Assembly: GCA_013180625.2 (NCBI GenBank)
Contig: SNVD02010473.1
Location: 372,001-436,000 of the forward strand
Direction of reading: 5' to 3'
Length of the DNA: 64,000 nucleotides
DNA from: Boswellia sacra
Taxonomy: Eukaryota; Streptophyta; Magnoliopsida; Sapindales; Burseraceae
The notes beneath the pieces were generated by a model. The model did no database searches and was not told the DNA's origin. It was given only the letters and a program-made list of their open reading frames with translations. The position numbers and the translations under genes are program-made. Numbering within the stretch: position 1 is the first letter of the stretch; every line of letters starts with the position of its first letter. This document shows positions 1 to 10,536 of this stretch, piece after piece.

Positions 1-3000
1 ACAATCAGTACAATTAAAAAAAAAAAAGCCTCTGAACTCAGAACCTGGTAGCCCAATATGAAAAGCCTAGCTAGCATTAATCTGTAAGTGCACATTCTTT
101 CATGCTATGCATTAGGCTATAGTTTATGGTATGTTGGAGCCCAAAGGCCCAATGCCATAGAACCTTGCAAATCTAAATTTGAATCTGAATCTGACTATGT
201 GTCCTAAAGCAGCATTCAGCCTAAAGCCGAGTGGATCCCAGCCATTTATGGGCCTATTTGGTGGGCTGTGGTTTGGTTTGTATAAATAGAAGATATGAGA
301 CCCACTTAGCCTAATTCATTGAACCCAAGCCCACTTGGGGGTATCTTGGTAATTAATAATTGAGATTAAGCGCGAGAGCAAGATGATTAAAAAAGGGTTT
401 GCTTAGGATTGGATGTCTTTTCATGTATTATCCTTGTATTATCTTAAGATAAATATTAATTATTTATTTCATGCATTGTCCCACATTATCCTATATTATT
501 AGATAAATACTTAAGCCTTATCCTTATTTAGACAATTAGAATCATACTTCAATTATTATTCCTATTATTCTATCTTTATTAAACTATTTCATTCACCAAT
601 ATAAAAGGGCAGTCTAGGCATACGATTAAGACATTCATAATCACTCAAATCATTCAGCATATACACATATATCATTAGCCTAAAGTGTTCACGCATCATC
701 AAGTTTACAGTTCGACCAGAAAAGTTCTCATTTTTCATTAGTTCATGCACAACTGAAACACTACTCAAACACATTCCAAGTCTACATATATCATCATTTA
801 GCCCAGACACAGTCATTTTCCAGTTATTAACCTCAGTTTGAGTCATATGCAATAGTTCAAGAACTTTTCCTTCTTGTCTTTTTGAAGCATGTTCATTACA
901 GTTTCACTTTTCTAGTCACAATGTCAAATTCAAAGGTATTCCTAATTCATTCCTTCTGAAGTTCTAGATTCAATAGATGTCTGAAATTGTTTTCCTTGAA
1001 CTTGTGTTCATTTCTGAGGCAGTTCTAGATTAGTAATAGTATCACAAATTTCTAGTGTTTAGAATTAGCAGAATCAATCCTTTACAGTATAACATTACTT
1101 GTCTCTTCTGTTTGCTCTTACCTCTACTTTTCCTCTAGGGAATCTTTGACTTTTTCTGGTGAATCATCAACAAATATCTGCAACACGATACTTTCTCATT
1201 TGCCAACAATTTCGAGGTGATGTAGACCAACTCTTCGAATTCGGACAGACGTCTCGCAACATGAAAGGTATCTCAGACTTTTCTGCTGGAAAGGACATTT
1301 TTGTATTTTCCTTTTCTTTGTTCAAGATACAATTGTCTTTACACTTTTTTTGTAAAGCCGAGACACAACGCTGCTAAGCTCAATCCTTGCAACTGAAGTG
1401 ACACTTCTATTAGATGTAATAATAACATAGCCACTCCCATCATTCCAATTGTAACAGTGTCACCCTAATTTAGATAACTAGTAAAAAGAATTTCCTCTAC
1501 TATTATTGTTGAATAATGCTAGATGCACGACTCATTTATAACTAACCTTGCAAAATATTATTGGATTAATAATTACTATGTCGTGTAATTTTGATATTTT
1601 AATTAATTTATTTTTTTACTACCTAGTGATATTTTGCCAACTTAGTATAAAAGATCGGCTGTCTATTATTGTAAATATATATTCAAAATATCACTTTCAG
1701 AATTCATTATCATATACATATAAAAGTTGTAAACAAATACAAAAAAAGAATAAGTCATTTAACATATGTAAAAGAAAATATTATATTTCATAGGAAAGAC
1801 TAGAGTACCCATGATAAGTATCCCAGGTCGTTTCTCCTCGGAAGCGCTTTTCTACGTCCTCTCTGACCTTGTAAACCTAAGCACCATATAAATGAATCGC
1901 TCAGTCAACCCTCTAAGCACGAGCTTCTCATCCCCAAATACTCAGCCACAGAGAGACACTAACGTAGCACGGTCCAACAATGTGCCTTTATAAGGAAAAG
2001 GGGATGGTCCTTTTGCCTGCATATCAGCATGGCAGGTCTACAAAAGATACTAAGATATGGTCCTTACCTCCACGTGTCTGCCTAGGAATTGAACAACACT
2101 TGGATAGAGATAGCAAGCCAGCTTAACACCCAAGGAGGCTCATATAACCACTCATCAAGCATGGAATGAGCGACTCAGATTACTCACAGGATTCAAGTAA
2201 AAGAAAGCCCATATAGCCGCTCATCGTGCATGGAATGAGCAGCCCGAATCATTCACATAAGCCAGGTATGAGGTATTTAAGCCGTAATTAGGGTTAAGAT
2301 AAGCATGTTGGAGTATTGGTGAGAAACACTAGGCAGTCGTCATTTGAGTATCCTAGGGATCTCTCAAGTATTAGGTCATGAAGAAAGAGGAATCAGTGAT
2401 CTCTTCATGTTGATTTGCCTATTTCTTACCAAGAGAAACACGTAAAGATCAACACTCTCACTTTAACACATTTCCTCTATTTCCTTGTTCTCATAATATT
2501 TTACCCTTATAACTCATTAAATATGCCTTTTGTGCCTTGTTAAACGTATCACTCTTTGAACAGGGATGACTTGAGCGTCTGAGGAGGCACATTGGGCTTC
2601 ATTGGCGTCCTCTAACCTATTTTCCTATTTTATAACTTCTTGTTGTCTAACAGGCAAGGTAGAAGGAAGGTCGGGTGCTTTCCGGGCTCCATTCTATCTC
2701 CTCAAAAGTGAACAGTATGAAAGAGTTATGTAACTTAGCTCTTAGGTGTTCGTCTAGCAATCTCGTAGTACTTCACCAATCCTTTAGGACACGTGTTGAG
2801 TAATTGGCAGTGCGATTTTTCGATATCAATAGTATATAACAGTTATAAATATTAAATTTTTAAATTATTTATTAATTTTATATATTTATTTATGATTTTT
2901 ATACGAGTTGAACGAGGGTGGCAGTTTGATATGTTACCGTAGAATGACATTACAATAATTATTATTGAATAAATTGTTGTCTAAATTACATAACTATTAT

Positions 3001-3240
3001 TATGTCATGTAAAGATATTTGAAGGTTGGGCTTATCAGAAATAAAGAAATTATTACGAGATTCACTCTCACTCTCACCCATAGTTAAGAGTGGAATTCCC
3101 TGACTGGGGAGAATTTGGATTGTTTTGGATGGAAATGGAATTGAAAGGGGAAAACCGTTAAAAGAGGATTGTATTAGGACGGCGTTGATTAATGGATTAG
3201 GGGTAATTTCGGTGCTGAGAAAAAATCGTCCACGTTCTGT
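1..3240. other. AT-rich intergenic region, no gene recognised
   Basis: No open frame here has coding character or a recognisable domain. The frames at 589-852 (minus), 1159-1377 and 1548-1793 are short and low-complexity. The stretch 1800-2800 is less AT-rich than its surroundings and holds a duplicated block of about 65 bp (2128-2200 and 2205-2265, both with CATGGAATGAGC). That would suit an old retroelement LTR or leader, but I see no matching second LTR, primer-binding site or coding remnant. Confidence 0.6.
2128..2265. repeat. imperfect direct duplication, about 65 bp x 2
   Basis: Two adjacent copies share the order CCCATATAGCCGCTCAT / CTCATATAACCACTCAT, then CATGGAATGAGC, then a run resembling CGATTCACTCAC. 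They differ at many positions. The origin is unknown; the repeat lies inside the compositionally distinct 1.8-2.8 kb stretch. Confidence 0.55.
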
Positions 3241-3246
3241 TTGTGC

Positions 3247-3277
3247 TATAAAAATCAGACCAAAACCCTAACCCTAA
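3247..3277 (+). promoter_or_regulatory. TATA box and telo-box of the first UBA2-like gene
   Basis: TATAAAAA lies at 3247-3254 and is followed at once by AAACCCTAACCCTAA at 3263-3277. AAACCCTA is the plant telo-box, often found near transcription starts of translation-related and RNA-binding protein genes. The ATG follows at 3375, leaving a leader of about 95 bp. The second paralogue has a matching CCCTAACCCTA block before its ATG, which supports a functional element. Confidence 0.6.
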
Positions 3278-3374
3278 CGCTAAAGCTACCCTTCCTTATA
3301 CTTGATCGATCTGTCTCTCGGTAGAATTAGATAGATCGATTGATTCATTAATTTCACTAGTCTCTCCTCAATCA

Positions 3375-4802
3375 ATGGCGAGGAAGCGAAAGCACGATTC
3401 CAAATCAAGCGAGCCAACGGAGCCCCCACAAAAGCAACTTCAACAAGAACCCGAACCAGAACCAGCTGCAGAGGAGCCTGAGCCTGAGCCTGAGCAAGAA
3501 CACGTTGAAGAAGTTGAATACGAAGAAGTAGAAAAGGAAGAGGAAGAAGAGGGAGATGAGGAAGAAGAAGACGACGACGACGAAGAAGAGGAAGAAGAAG
3601 AAGATAACGGCGAAGACGCTCAGAAGACGGAAATTGTGTCTGGAATGGATGACGATGAGCCTTTAGAGAAGTTGTTAGAACCGTTTAGCAAAGATCAACT
3701 GGTTAATCTGCTCCGCGAAGCCGCTGAGAAGCATGCTGATGTGGCTAATCGAGTACGGGAAGTTGCGGATGAGGATCCCGCTCACCGGAAGATATTTGTC
3801 CATGGACTCGGTTGGGACACCAAGGCTGAGGCTTTGGTGGAGGTCTTCAAGCAGTACGGCGAAATCGAGGATTGCAAAGCTGTTTGTGATAAGGTCTCGG
3901 GGAAATCCAAGGGCTATGGTTTCGTTCTGTTCAAGACCCGTAGAGGGGCGAGTAAGGCACTTAAGAATCCACAGAATAAGATTGGGAATCGCATGACGGC
4001 TTGCCAGCTGGCCTCCGTTGGCCCTGTATTGTCTCCGGCTGCCAGTACTACTCAGCATCATCAACAACAGCAGCAGCAGCAGCAGCAGCCTGTGTCTGAG
4101 TATACTCAGAGGAAGATTTTTGTGAGCAATGTTGCTTCTGAATTGGATCCACAGAAGCTGCTGGAGTTCTTCTCAAAGTATGGAGAGATTGAGGAAGGCC
4201 CTCTGGGTCTTGATAAGATGACTGGAAAACCCAAAGGGTTTTGTTTGTTTGTTTATAAGACAGTCGAAGCTGCCAAGAAGGCTTTGGAAGAGCCGCACAA
4301 GAATTTTGAGGGGCATGTTTTGCATTGCCAGAAGGCTATTGATGGACCAAAACCTAAGAAATCTCAGCACCAGCATCATCACAATGGGCAGAACTCACAT
4401 TTTCAGAGGAATGACAATGCGGGTTTTGTTGGTGGAGGTGCTCCTGTTGCAGGACATGGCCACTTGATGGCACCGTCAGGACATGGGGTTGGGGCCCCAG
4501 CTCCACAGGCATTGAATCCTGCTCTTGGTCAGGCATTGACAGCTTTGCTGGCTACTCAAGGTGCTGGATTGGGGATCAACCCAGCACTTGGGCAGGCTTT
4601 ACTGGGAACACTGGGCTCTGGTGCTAGTGCGGGGGCTGGAATGCAGCCTGCTTACGCAAATCCGACAAATGTGAGCTCTGGTGTGATTGGAGGCTATGGG
4701 AATCAGGGTGGCTATGCCAATCAGCCGATGGCGCAAGGTGGATCTGGAAGAGGCCAGCATGGTGTCAACCAATATGGTGGTGCCCCATACATGGGTCACT
4801 AG
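3375..4802 (+). CDS. UBP1-associated protein 2 (UBA2A-like), two-RRM RNA-binding protein, copy 1
   Basis: Intronless 475-residue reading frame. In Arabidopsis, UBA2 proteins bind U-rich 3' UTRs in nuclear particles with UBP1 and act in mRNA stability and in ABA and wound responses. Visible here: a basic start (MARKRKHDSK), a very acidic Glu/Asp tract at about residues 46-79, a conserved linker (EKLLEPFSKDQL, about 97-109), RRM1 at about 139-215 (RNP2 KIFVHG, RNP1 SKGYGFVLF), a His/Gln tract at 227-238, RRM2 at about 247-322 (RNP2 KIFVSN, RNP1 PKGFCLFVY), then a Gly/Ala/Asn/Gln-rich tail ending PYMGH. Length and domain order match the family. The start is the first ATG after the TATA box and is shared with the paralogue at 10537. 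It looks intact. The A isoform is preferred on tail similarity; UBA2B/C-type assignment is less likely. Confidence 0.93.
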   Translation: MARKRKHDSKSSEPTEPPQKQLQQEPEPEPAAEEPEPEPEQEHVEEVEYEEVEKEEEEEGDEEEEDDDDEEEEEEEDNGEDAQKTEIVSGMDDDEPLEKLLEPFSKDQLVNLLREAAEKHADVANRVREVADEDPAHRKIFVHGLGWDTKAEALVEVFKQYGEIEDCKAVCDKVSGKSKGYGFVLFKTRRGASKALKNPQNKIGNRMTACQLASVGPVLSPAASTTQHHQQQQQQQQQPVSEYTQRKIFVSNVASELDPQKLLEFFSKYGEIEEGPLGLDKMTGKPKGFCLFVYKTVEAAKKALEEPHKNFEGHVLHCQKAIDGPKPKKSQHQHHHNGQNSHFQRNDNAGFVGGGAPVAGHGHLMAPSGHGVGAPAPQALNPALGQALTALLATQGAGLGINPALGQALLGTLGSGASAGAGMQPAYANPTNVSSGVIGGYGNQGGYANQPMAQGGSGRGQHGVNQYGGAPYMGH

Positions 4803-4813
4803 TTGTTCCACAG

Positions 4814-5409
4814 GTATCGAGTCATGTCAAATTAGTCTTGTTGATTTAATTTGGAAGAACTGCATATGACTCGAGCTATCTTTATTATCAAGCATTTGAG
4901 AGTAATATTTGGTCTGGTCTGCATATCATATGATTGAATTATATATAATTGTTGAAATTGATTGCATGTCATATGAGAGTAACATTGACATTGAATTGAA
5001 ATTAAAGAGATCCACATAATTATCAAAGCTAAATTACACTTTGGTAATGGTATTTCTGACCTTTTTACTGTAGGGCTGAGTGATACTCTGGTTTTGAACT
5101 GTACTTTTAGTAGGTAATTCTCGTTAATTTCTGCTTAAAGCTTTCCTATTCTTATTTATTTTACCTATAAAAAATTTGTATCAGGTAGAGTTTTTGTTTT
5201 ATTGGTTTTGATTGTTTTGTCTGCTAATGTGCTTGTGATATTATAAATATAGTTATTGTCTTATAACGATTAGTGTTCAAATTCCCTATATCTTTTGCTG
5301 AAGTTGACTTTGCCACATCTAGTTTTTGCTCTCAACCTTTCCCTAAAGGATTCTGGTTTTGAAACCTTTTGCTTTTAAATTGTATTTTTATGATTTTTAT
5401 TATGTGCAG
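4814..5409 (+). other. 3' UTR intron of UBA2-like copy 1
   Basis: Eleven bases after the stop, CAG|GTATCG gives a good donor. TTATGTGCAG|ATCC at 5400-5409 gives the acceptor. The downstream exon (5410 to about 5545) is strongly conserved in the second paralogue (12671 to about 12815), while the intron bodies have diverged. Arabidopsis UBA2 genes are known to have 3' UTR introns with alternative splicing, so this structure is expected. A stop more than 50 bp upstream of a splice junction would expose the transcript to nonsense-mediated decay; here the distance is only about 11 bp. Confidence 0.7.
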
Positions 5410-8400
5410 ATCCAATATAGGTGCATCAGTATTTTAGTACTGGCCTGGTGATTCTTCTCAAATTTCAGGAGCTGATGCAATGAAGTTTTTATATTTGTGG
5501 TGAATGTTAATGTTTATCCACTACAAAGACCAGAATTTTAAAACTGTCAAATGGAGCTTAAATTTTCTCTATTATTTGTGTCATTTTTTCTCTTCTCTTT
5601 CTTTCTTTTTTTTTAATTTAAATGTTGTAGTTTTTTAATATTTGGTTTAAAAACTTTGCGAACAGTTTATTAGTTTGAAGAATAAATCATGTACTTCATT
5701 AACTATGCGAGGCTGAGCAAAATTTTTTTTTGAAGTTTTATAGATGTAGATTTAATAGTGCTTGCATAAGATTTTTAGACAAGCTCTTCTGTCTTGCTGG
5801 TTTATTGTAGCTAGATGCTTTTCTACTTAGTTTTTAATTATTGTCGCGGAATGGATTGTCACTTCATTTTCATTTTTAATTTATATCTTGCTTTTGCAAA
5901 ATATAATGACATTGTGCTAGTGTTTTATCTATGATATGCTTTGCTGATAGTGGAATGATAACATCATGCATAATTTAATTACTTAGTCGCTTACCACAAT
6001 TTTTACTGCAGGTAATTTTATGCAGGTTGATCGGACCTACTTATTATTATTTAAACTATTATTATTATTATTATTTTATGAGTTAAAATATCAAAGGAGA
6101 AAAAGAATTTTAACACATGCCCATTTTCATTTTCTTGGAAGTTATTTTAGTTTATGCAGGTTGCATTGATTAGTAGTCAGACCTTCAAAGCAATGTTCAT
6201 AATTTGGGGTTTCATGTTTCTACTTTTAAAAGTTTTTGTAATATTTTTCTATGGTATTAAATTGGACTAAAAAATTGTTTTACTTGGAACTAAATCGCTA
6301 TTGTTTTAATTATTTTTGTCATATTTGTTAAGGAGTTTAAAGCAGTGTTTTTTAGTTGAATGTTCTAAAGATGCAATGGGTTTATGATGCCCTTGGCTAT
6401 TTTAAGAGGCCATTTCAGTTCATGAAAATTGAAACTGGCTTATGTTATTGGGCCAATAGAGATCAGTAATATGTTTTTGTCTTCATAAACCCATCCTTGT
6501 TCTTTTAAAACCAAGTGGATTGCCTGAGATGGACATGTTTGCTGCTGTGGACTCAGAGAATTCTTTTACTTCCCTGCAGTGGAAGGTATGAAATTGAACT
6601 TACAAGCTCATGAAGGTTGCAATTAGGTACTTTTTAATGATTTGAAGGTTCCAAAAGTATAACTAGGAGTTTGTGAGTACCTTTACTCTTATTATTCCTG
6701 ATTTTGTTGAGTTGCTGCTTTTTTTTCCTCTTCTTCTTCTTTGAAAGATGCATAATGGTATGGTCATGTTCACAATGATACTTTATGTTGATCTAGTCTC
6801 GCTTATTAGGCACTTTACATTTAGACACAAAAGCATGCTTTAATATTCGCTGCTTCTTTAGATTTGACAGTGGGTTGGTAAGTACTTTTACGATGTTTTA
6901 TAGTGTTCCTCTTAACTGGCGGGTTTTTGGTTCTACAAGGTCATAGTTTGTGTAGTTTAGACTAGGTAAAGAGGTGGAACTTATCTCATTATTTATATTG
7001 CTATCAATTGAGAGGAAAAGTATAAATACCTGTGTTTTAATGATCCTTGCACAATTCTTTTTGATGCGTAGTCAGACTGTTTTTGACCTGAAAGGAGCTG
7101 TGGATGTGTTATTATTTAGATGCCGTCTTGTTTGCTTTAGGCTTTCGATTTAATATTTAGGCTTTAGATCCTTTGTTTCTCTTTCTTTTCACTGGATCAC
7201 TAAAAAGAAGTATTTGGAAGTAATGGTTGATTGGTTCGGAAGGAATTTAGGACGACCTTCTATTTCATCCAGTCTAATTGGGAGGTTGTTTTGTCTAGGA
7301 AATGTTTGTCTTTGTTTATCTAGAGTCATGATATGCATTAATTAACAATTTCAGCCTTGTGATATGTCCATGTTTTTCATCTATCGGTTAAAATTTTGAT
7401 TTAGTTGTTCTATGTCGGTTCATGGTATCCTTCCAAGTCAATTTGATGACATATATTTCAGTTGTAATAAATTATATATATAAAATTTGGATGACGCGCT
7501 CTTATGCCCTTCACCAAATGGTGAAGATTTCTCATCAAAATCGTTGTCTTAATCAAATTTATCAAAATTTATTGATGACAAAGCTCAAACAAACGTGATC
7601 ATATTCTTCCTGTACATGGTTTCATCATTGATGTGATTCACTTTGTAAGGTCCAGTTTGAACTTCATAATATTTCAAAAGCAATATCCTACCCGGTTAGG
7701 TCCGAGTAGCTGGATGGCTTTCAAATCGTTCATTATTGTTGTAGAGGTGTCTGCCATTGTTGTCCTGCATGCATTCGGCGCAGGGGAAAGCAAACGTGTC
7801 GTTTATTTACGAGTGGATCTGATCACGTGGAATATTAGGGACAGAGGGTTCGTGGTACCTTGAGTATATAGTATATCGTTGATCGGCTAATGAGGGAGGA
7901 GAAAAGTGGGAGACAAAAATTGAGAATTTACTGTTTACATCCTTTTATTTTTCCTGCTTTTCTCTTCTCTCGCTAGCCAACCGCACCACATTAGCGATGC
8001 AGTCGGGGTACCACAGACTCTCCATTAGGGATCATGATTCAGTTTTGTCAACGCTTTTCAAATACAGGCTAGTGTATTTACTCTCAAGATTTCAAACCGG
8101 AGAATTGTACACAGAATAAATATGAATTAGGAATATATTGTTGTGTATATTTGTGTGTGTGTTAGCATCAAGGTCCTTTTTTTTTTTTTTTGGGGATACG
8201 TAGACATTTTTTGAAATGTTTTCGTAATATTGGTTGGGTCTTGAGGAGGGTTACTAGTATAATATATGGCAAGAGTCGAAAACCATGGAAGGGCAAAGGT
8301 AATGCGTAAAATTTCCCAAGGATCTATGCCTTTTTACTTCATTTTGTAAGCAAAGGTGAAAAAGTGAAAAAAAAAAAAAAAACTGATGAAAGACCGGCCT

Positions 8401-8651
8401 CGTATTGGTTAACAGATTTTAAAAATAGTTTGAAATTCGGAAAAAATAGTCAAGATCAAAAAGCCATCCGAGCTCAGTAGACGTAAAAGAGCTGTAACGG
8501 ACCGTAATAAAAGGGCTGTGATAGGCGTAGGTAGGGTGAAGGATTTTAATATTTTGAAGGCCCAGGGCTTTAAATATCGTAAAAATGAGGGAGTTAAATG
8601 AGACACGGAGGAGGATGTGTTCATATCGGAGGGAGTTTTCGGTGATATAAG
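5410..8651 (+). other. downstream transcribed or intergenic region of UBA2-like copy 1
   Basis: No coding gene. Three blocks match the region after the second paralogue in the same order: 5410-5545 (matches 12671-12815), 5994-6042 (ACCACAATTTTTACTGCAGG; matches 13267-13315) and 6515-6600 (CCTGAGATGGAC, GTGGAAGGTATGAAATTGAA; matches 13797-13965). They may be alternative 3' UTR exons or leftovers of the duplication. From 6600 to 8650 I see only AT-rich sequence with homopolymers. Confidence 0.5.
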
Positions 8652-9113
8652 CCCTCAAGTTTGCATTTGGTAGCATTCAGACCCCTTTTTCAGACGGCCT
8701 TTAAAGAATCTGTTGACTGGGATAGATTCCTCTGTAATAACTAGTTTGCCCTTTGTGCCTTTTAGAAAAAAATTCATAAAATCGAAACAAAAGTGAAGGT
8801 AATATTATGGTTATAATTTATTTATAATTGTTTTTTATATAATTTAAATCAATAAATTATTATTAAATAATAAAAATATTAAATTAAATAATTATTTATT
8901 TAATAATATTTTATTAATTTAAATTATATAAAATTTTAATTATAAATAAGTTGTATGTTTGATATTATTTTAAAATTATTTTCTTTTTCAAAAAACAAAA
9001 TAGAAAAACTCAAGATAAAATTGTAGCATGGTTGACACCGAGCTCCACGGCCAAAGAATTATGATTTGCACATCTGTTTAAGCGCCTTATAACAACTATT
9101 CACATCAAGCCAA

Positions 9114-9280
9114 TTAGGGTGTTTTTTTTATAAATTCGGTATTTTTTGTTTTCAATTGAATTTAAAAATATATGATTGATTTTAAATTTTAAAAAAGATA
9201 TGTGGTTGAGATTGAGTGTAAATTGTATTGAAAAATGTGCAGCACAGAAAATAGAATTTGGATTCATAAAGAAGTATTAG
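9114..9280. mobile_element. small MITE, copy A
   Basis: About 165 bp, repeated in the same orientation at 9737-9900. Shared landmarks are GGGTGT at the left, ATTGTATTG in the middle and GCACAGAAAA near the right. The ends are inverted relative to each other (TTATAAATTC near the left, GATTCATAAA near the right). The size and end symmetry suit a hAT-like MITE. It is nested in the larger TIR element. Confidence 0.5.
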
Positions 9281-9736
9281 CCTTTCACACTTCACATTGC
9301 TATTAGCCTCACACTCATCAATCTATTCATGTATCAACTGATTAAATCTTAAAAAAAAAAAAAAGGCTAGATTAAACTTTCACATAACATATATATATAT
9401 ATATATTTCCTCTGTTGTTACTGTCACGGGCAACCAAAGCCCACCACCACTCTCAAAGCAATAGCCATAAAGCCAAAACCCAGAATACACAAAACTTCAA
9501 ACCCAGAGTCCACAGAAACCATCTCCCGCCCACTCAACCAATCCTTCATTTCTCTTTATTGTGTAAAGCTCATTGAAATCCTAACTTATTAAAAAAAAAA
9601 AAAAGAAGAAGAAGAAAACCAACTGGAAAAATCACTTAATAAAATTGGCCTTGCTTTGGTTGTACATATGCTGGCAGCAGTGCAAGCGGTGGCCCCACCA
9701 ACCTATTGATCACCTTATGATAACCTAATTGACTTT

Positions 9737-9900
9737 AAGGGTGTATTCTTTTATGAATCCAGTATTTTTGTTTTTAATTAAATTTAGGAATATGTGGTTG
9801 ATTTTGAAAAGAATATGTGGTTGAGATTGAATGTAAATTGTATTGGAAAATGTATAGCACAGAAAACAGGATTTAAATTCATAAAAGAACAGAGTGTAAT
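9737..9900. mobile_element. small MITE, copy B
   Basis: Better preserved than copy A. Its left end reads GGGTGTATTCTTTTATGAAT. Its right end, reverse-complemented, reads CTCTGTTCTTTTATGAAT, giving terminal inverted repeats of about 18 bp. No coding capacity. It is a second member of the family seen at 9114-9280, about 0.6 kb away and also inside the larger element. Confidence 0.55.
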
Positions 9901-10485
9901 TGCCTACTCTGAAAACCCACTATAAGTTTAGATCAATCCAACATAAAAACCAACAGGGAACTAATAGAGAGAGAGGTGGATTAGATAAAGAAGAGGAGAT
10001 TGAAGAGGTTATTAGGGTTTCTTAATTTTTTTATGAATGGAAATAGGAAGAAAAAATTGGGAGAGGAGAAGAATAAACATTAGGATTTCTTTCACCGGTG
10101 AAGGAACTGAAGGAGACGACGAGATTTGAATTAGTAGAGATGAGGAGAAGGAGGAATGCCGTAAAACACTAATGAAGGATGGGAGAAGAAAATAAAAAAA
10201 ATGTTTTAATATTTATATTATTATGTTGGGTAGATTTTGTGATTTTGTTATTTGATTAATTAAAATGTCAACAATGCCACTACAGAGTTACGATTCTCTA
10301 ACAGCCGTCTGAAAATGGGGGTCTGAATGTTACTAAATGCAAACTTAGGGGTAAACAGTTATTAAGATTAAGACTATGGGCTCCCTGGTAATTTCTCTAG
10401 TAAATATTAAATTGTGTGTGTTAATATCTGTTTCGTAAGTGAAGTGATTATTATTTATTATTATTATTATCTGCGAACACAGGCC

Positions 10486-10499
10486 AACCCTAACCCTAG
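10486..10499 (+). promoter_or_regulatory. telo-box of the second UBA2-like gene
   Basis: AACCCTAACCCTAG lies about 40 bp before the ATG at 10537 and parallels the telo-box of copy 1. No clear TATA box precedes it; the upstream sequence is an ATT-rich run. The TIR element ends at about 10351, so little original promoter may remain. Confidence 0.45.
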
Positions 10500-10536
10500 C
10501 CTGCCGCTGCGATCGCCTACCTTCTTTGATTAATTA

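Larger units (their letters stand above)
8652..10351. mobile_element. non-autonomous terminal-inverted-repeat element (about 1.7 kb)
   Basis: The block CCCTCAAGTTTGCATTTGG at 8652, followed by CATTCAGACCCC and CAGACGGCC, recurs inverted at 10290-10351 (reverse complement CCCCTAAGTTTGCATTTAG, CATTCAGACCCCC, CAGACGGC). The inverted repeats are about 60 bp and roughly 85% alike. No transposase frame lies between them, so it would depend on an autonomous relative. It sits exactly between the two UBA2-like paralogues. No target-site duplication could be confirmed, so the outer ends and the superfamily are uncertain. Confidence 0.6.

Noticed and set aside
3675..4067. 130-codon antisense frame under UBA2-like copy 1 (and 10517-10819, 10879-11187, 11194-11556, 11650-11973 under copy 2)
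   Set aside because: Shadows of strongly coding sequence on the other strand. No independent motif; the first is a mirror of the RRM1 region.
8409..8676. Two overlapping minus-strand frames
   Set aside because: Leu/Phe/Ser-rich translations with no motif, ending at the edge of the TIR element.
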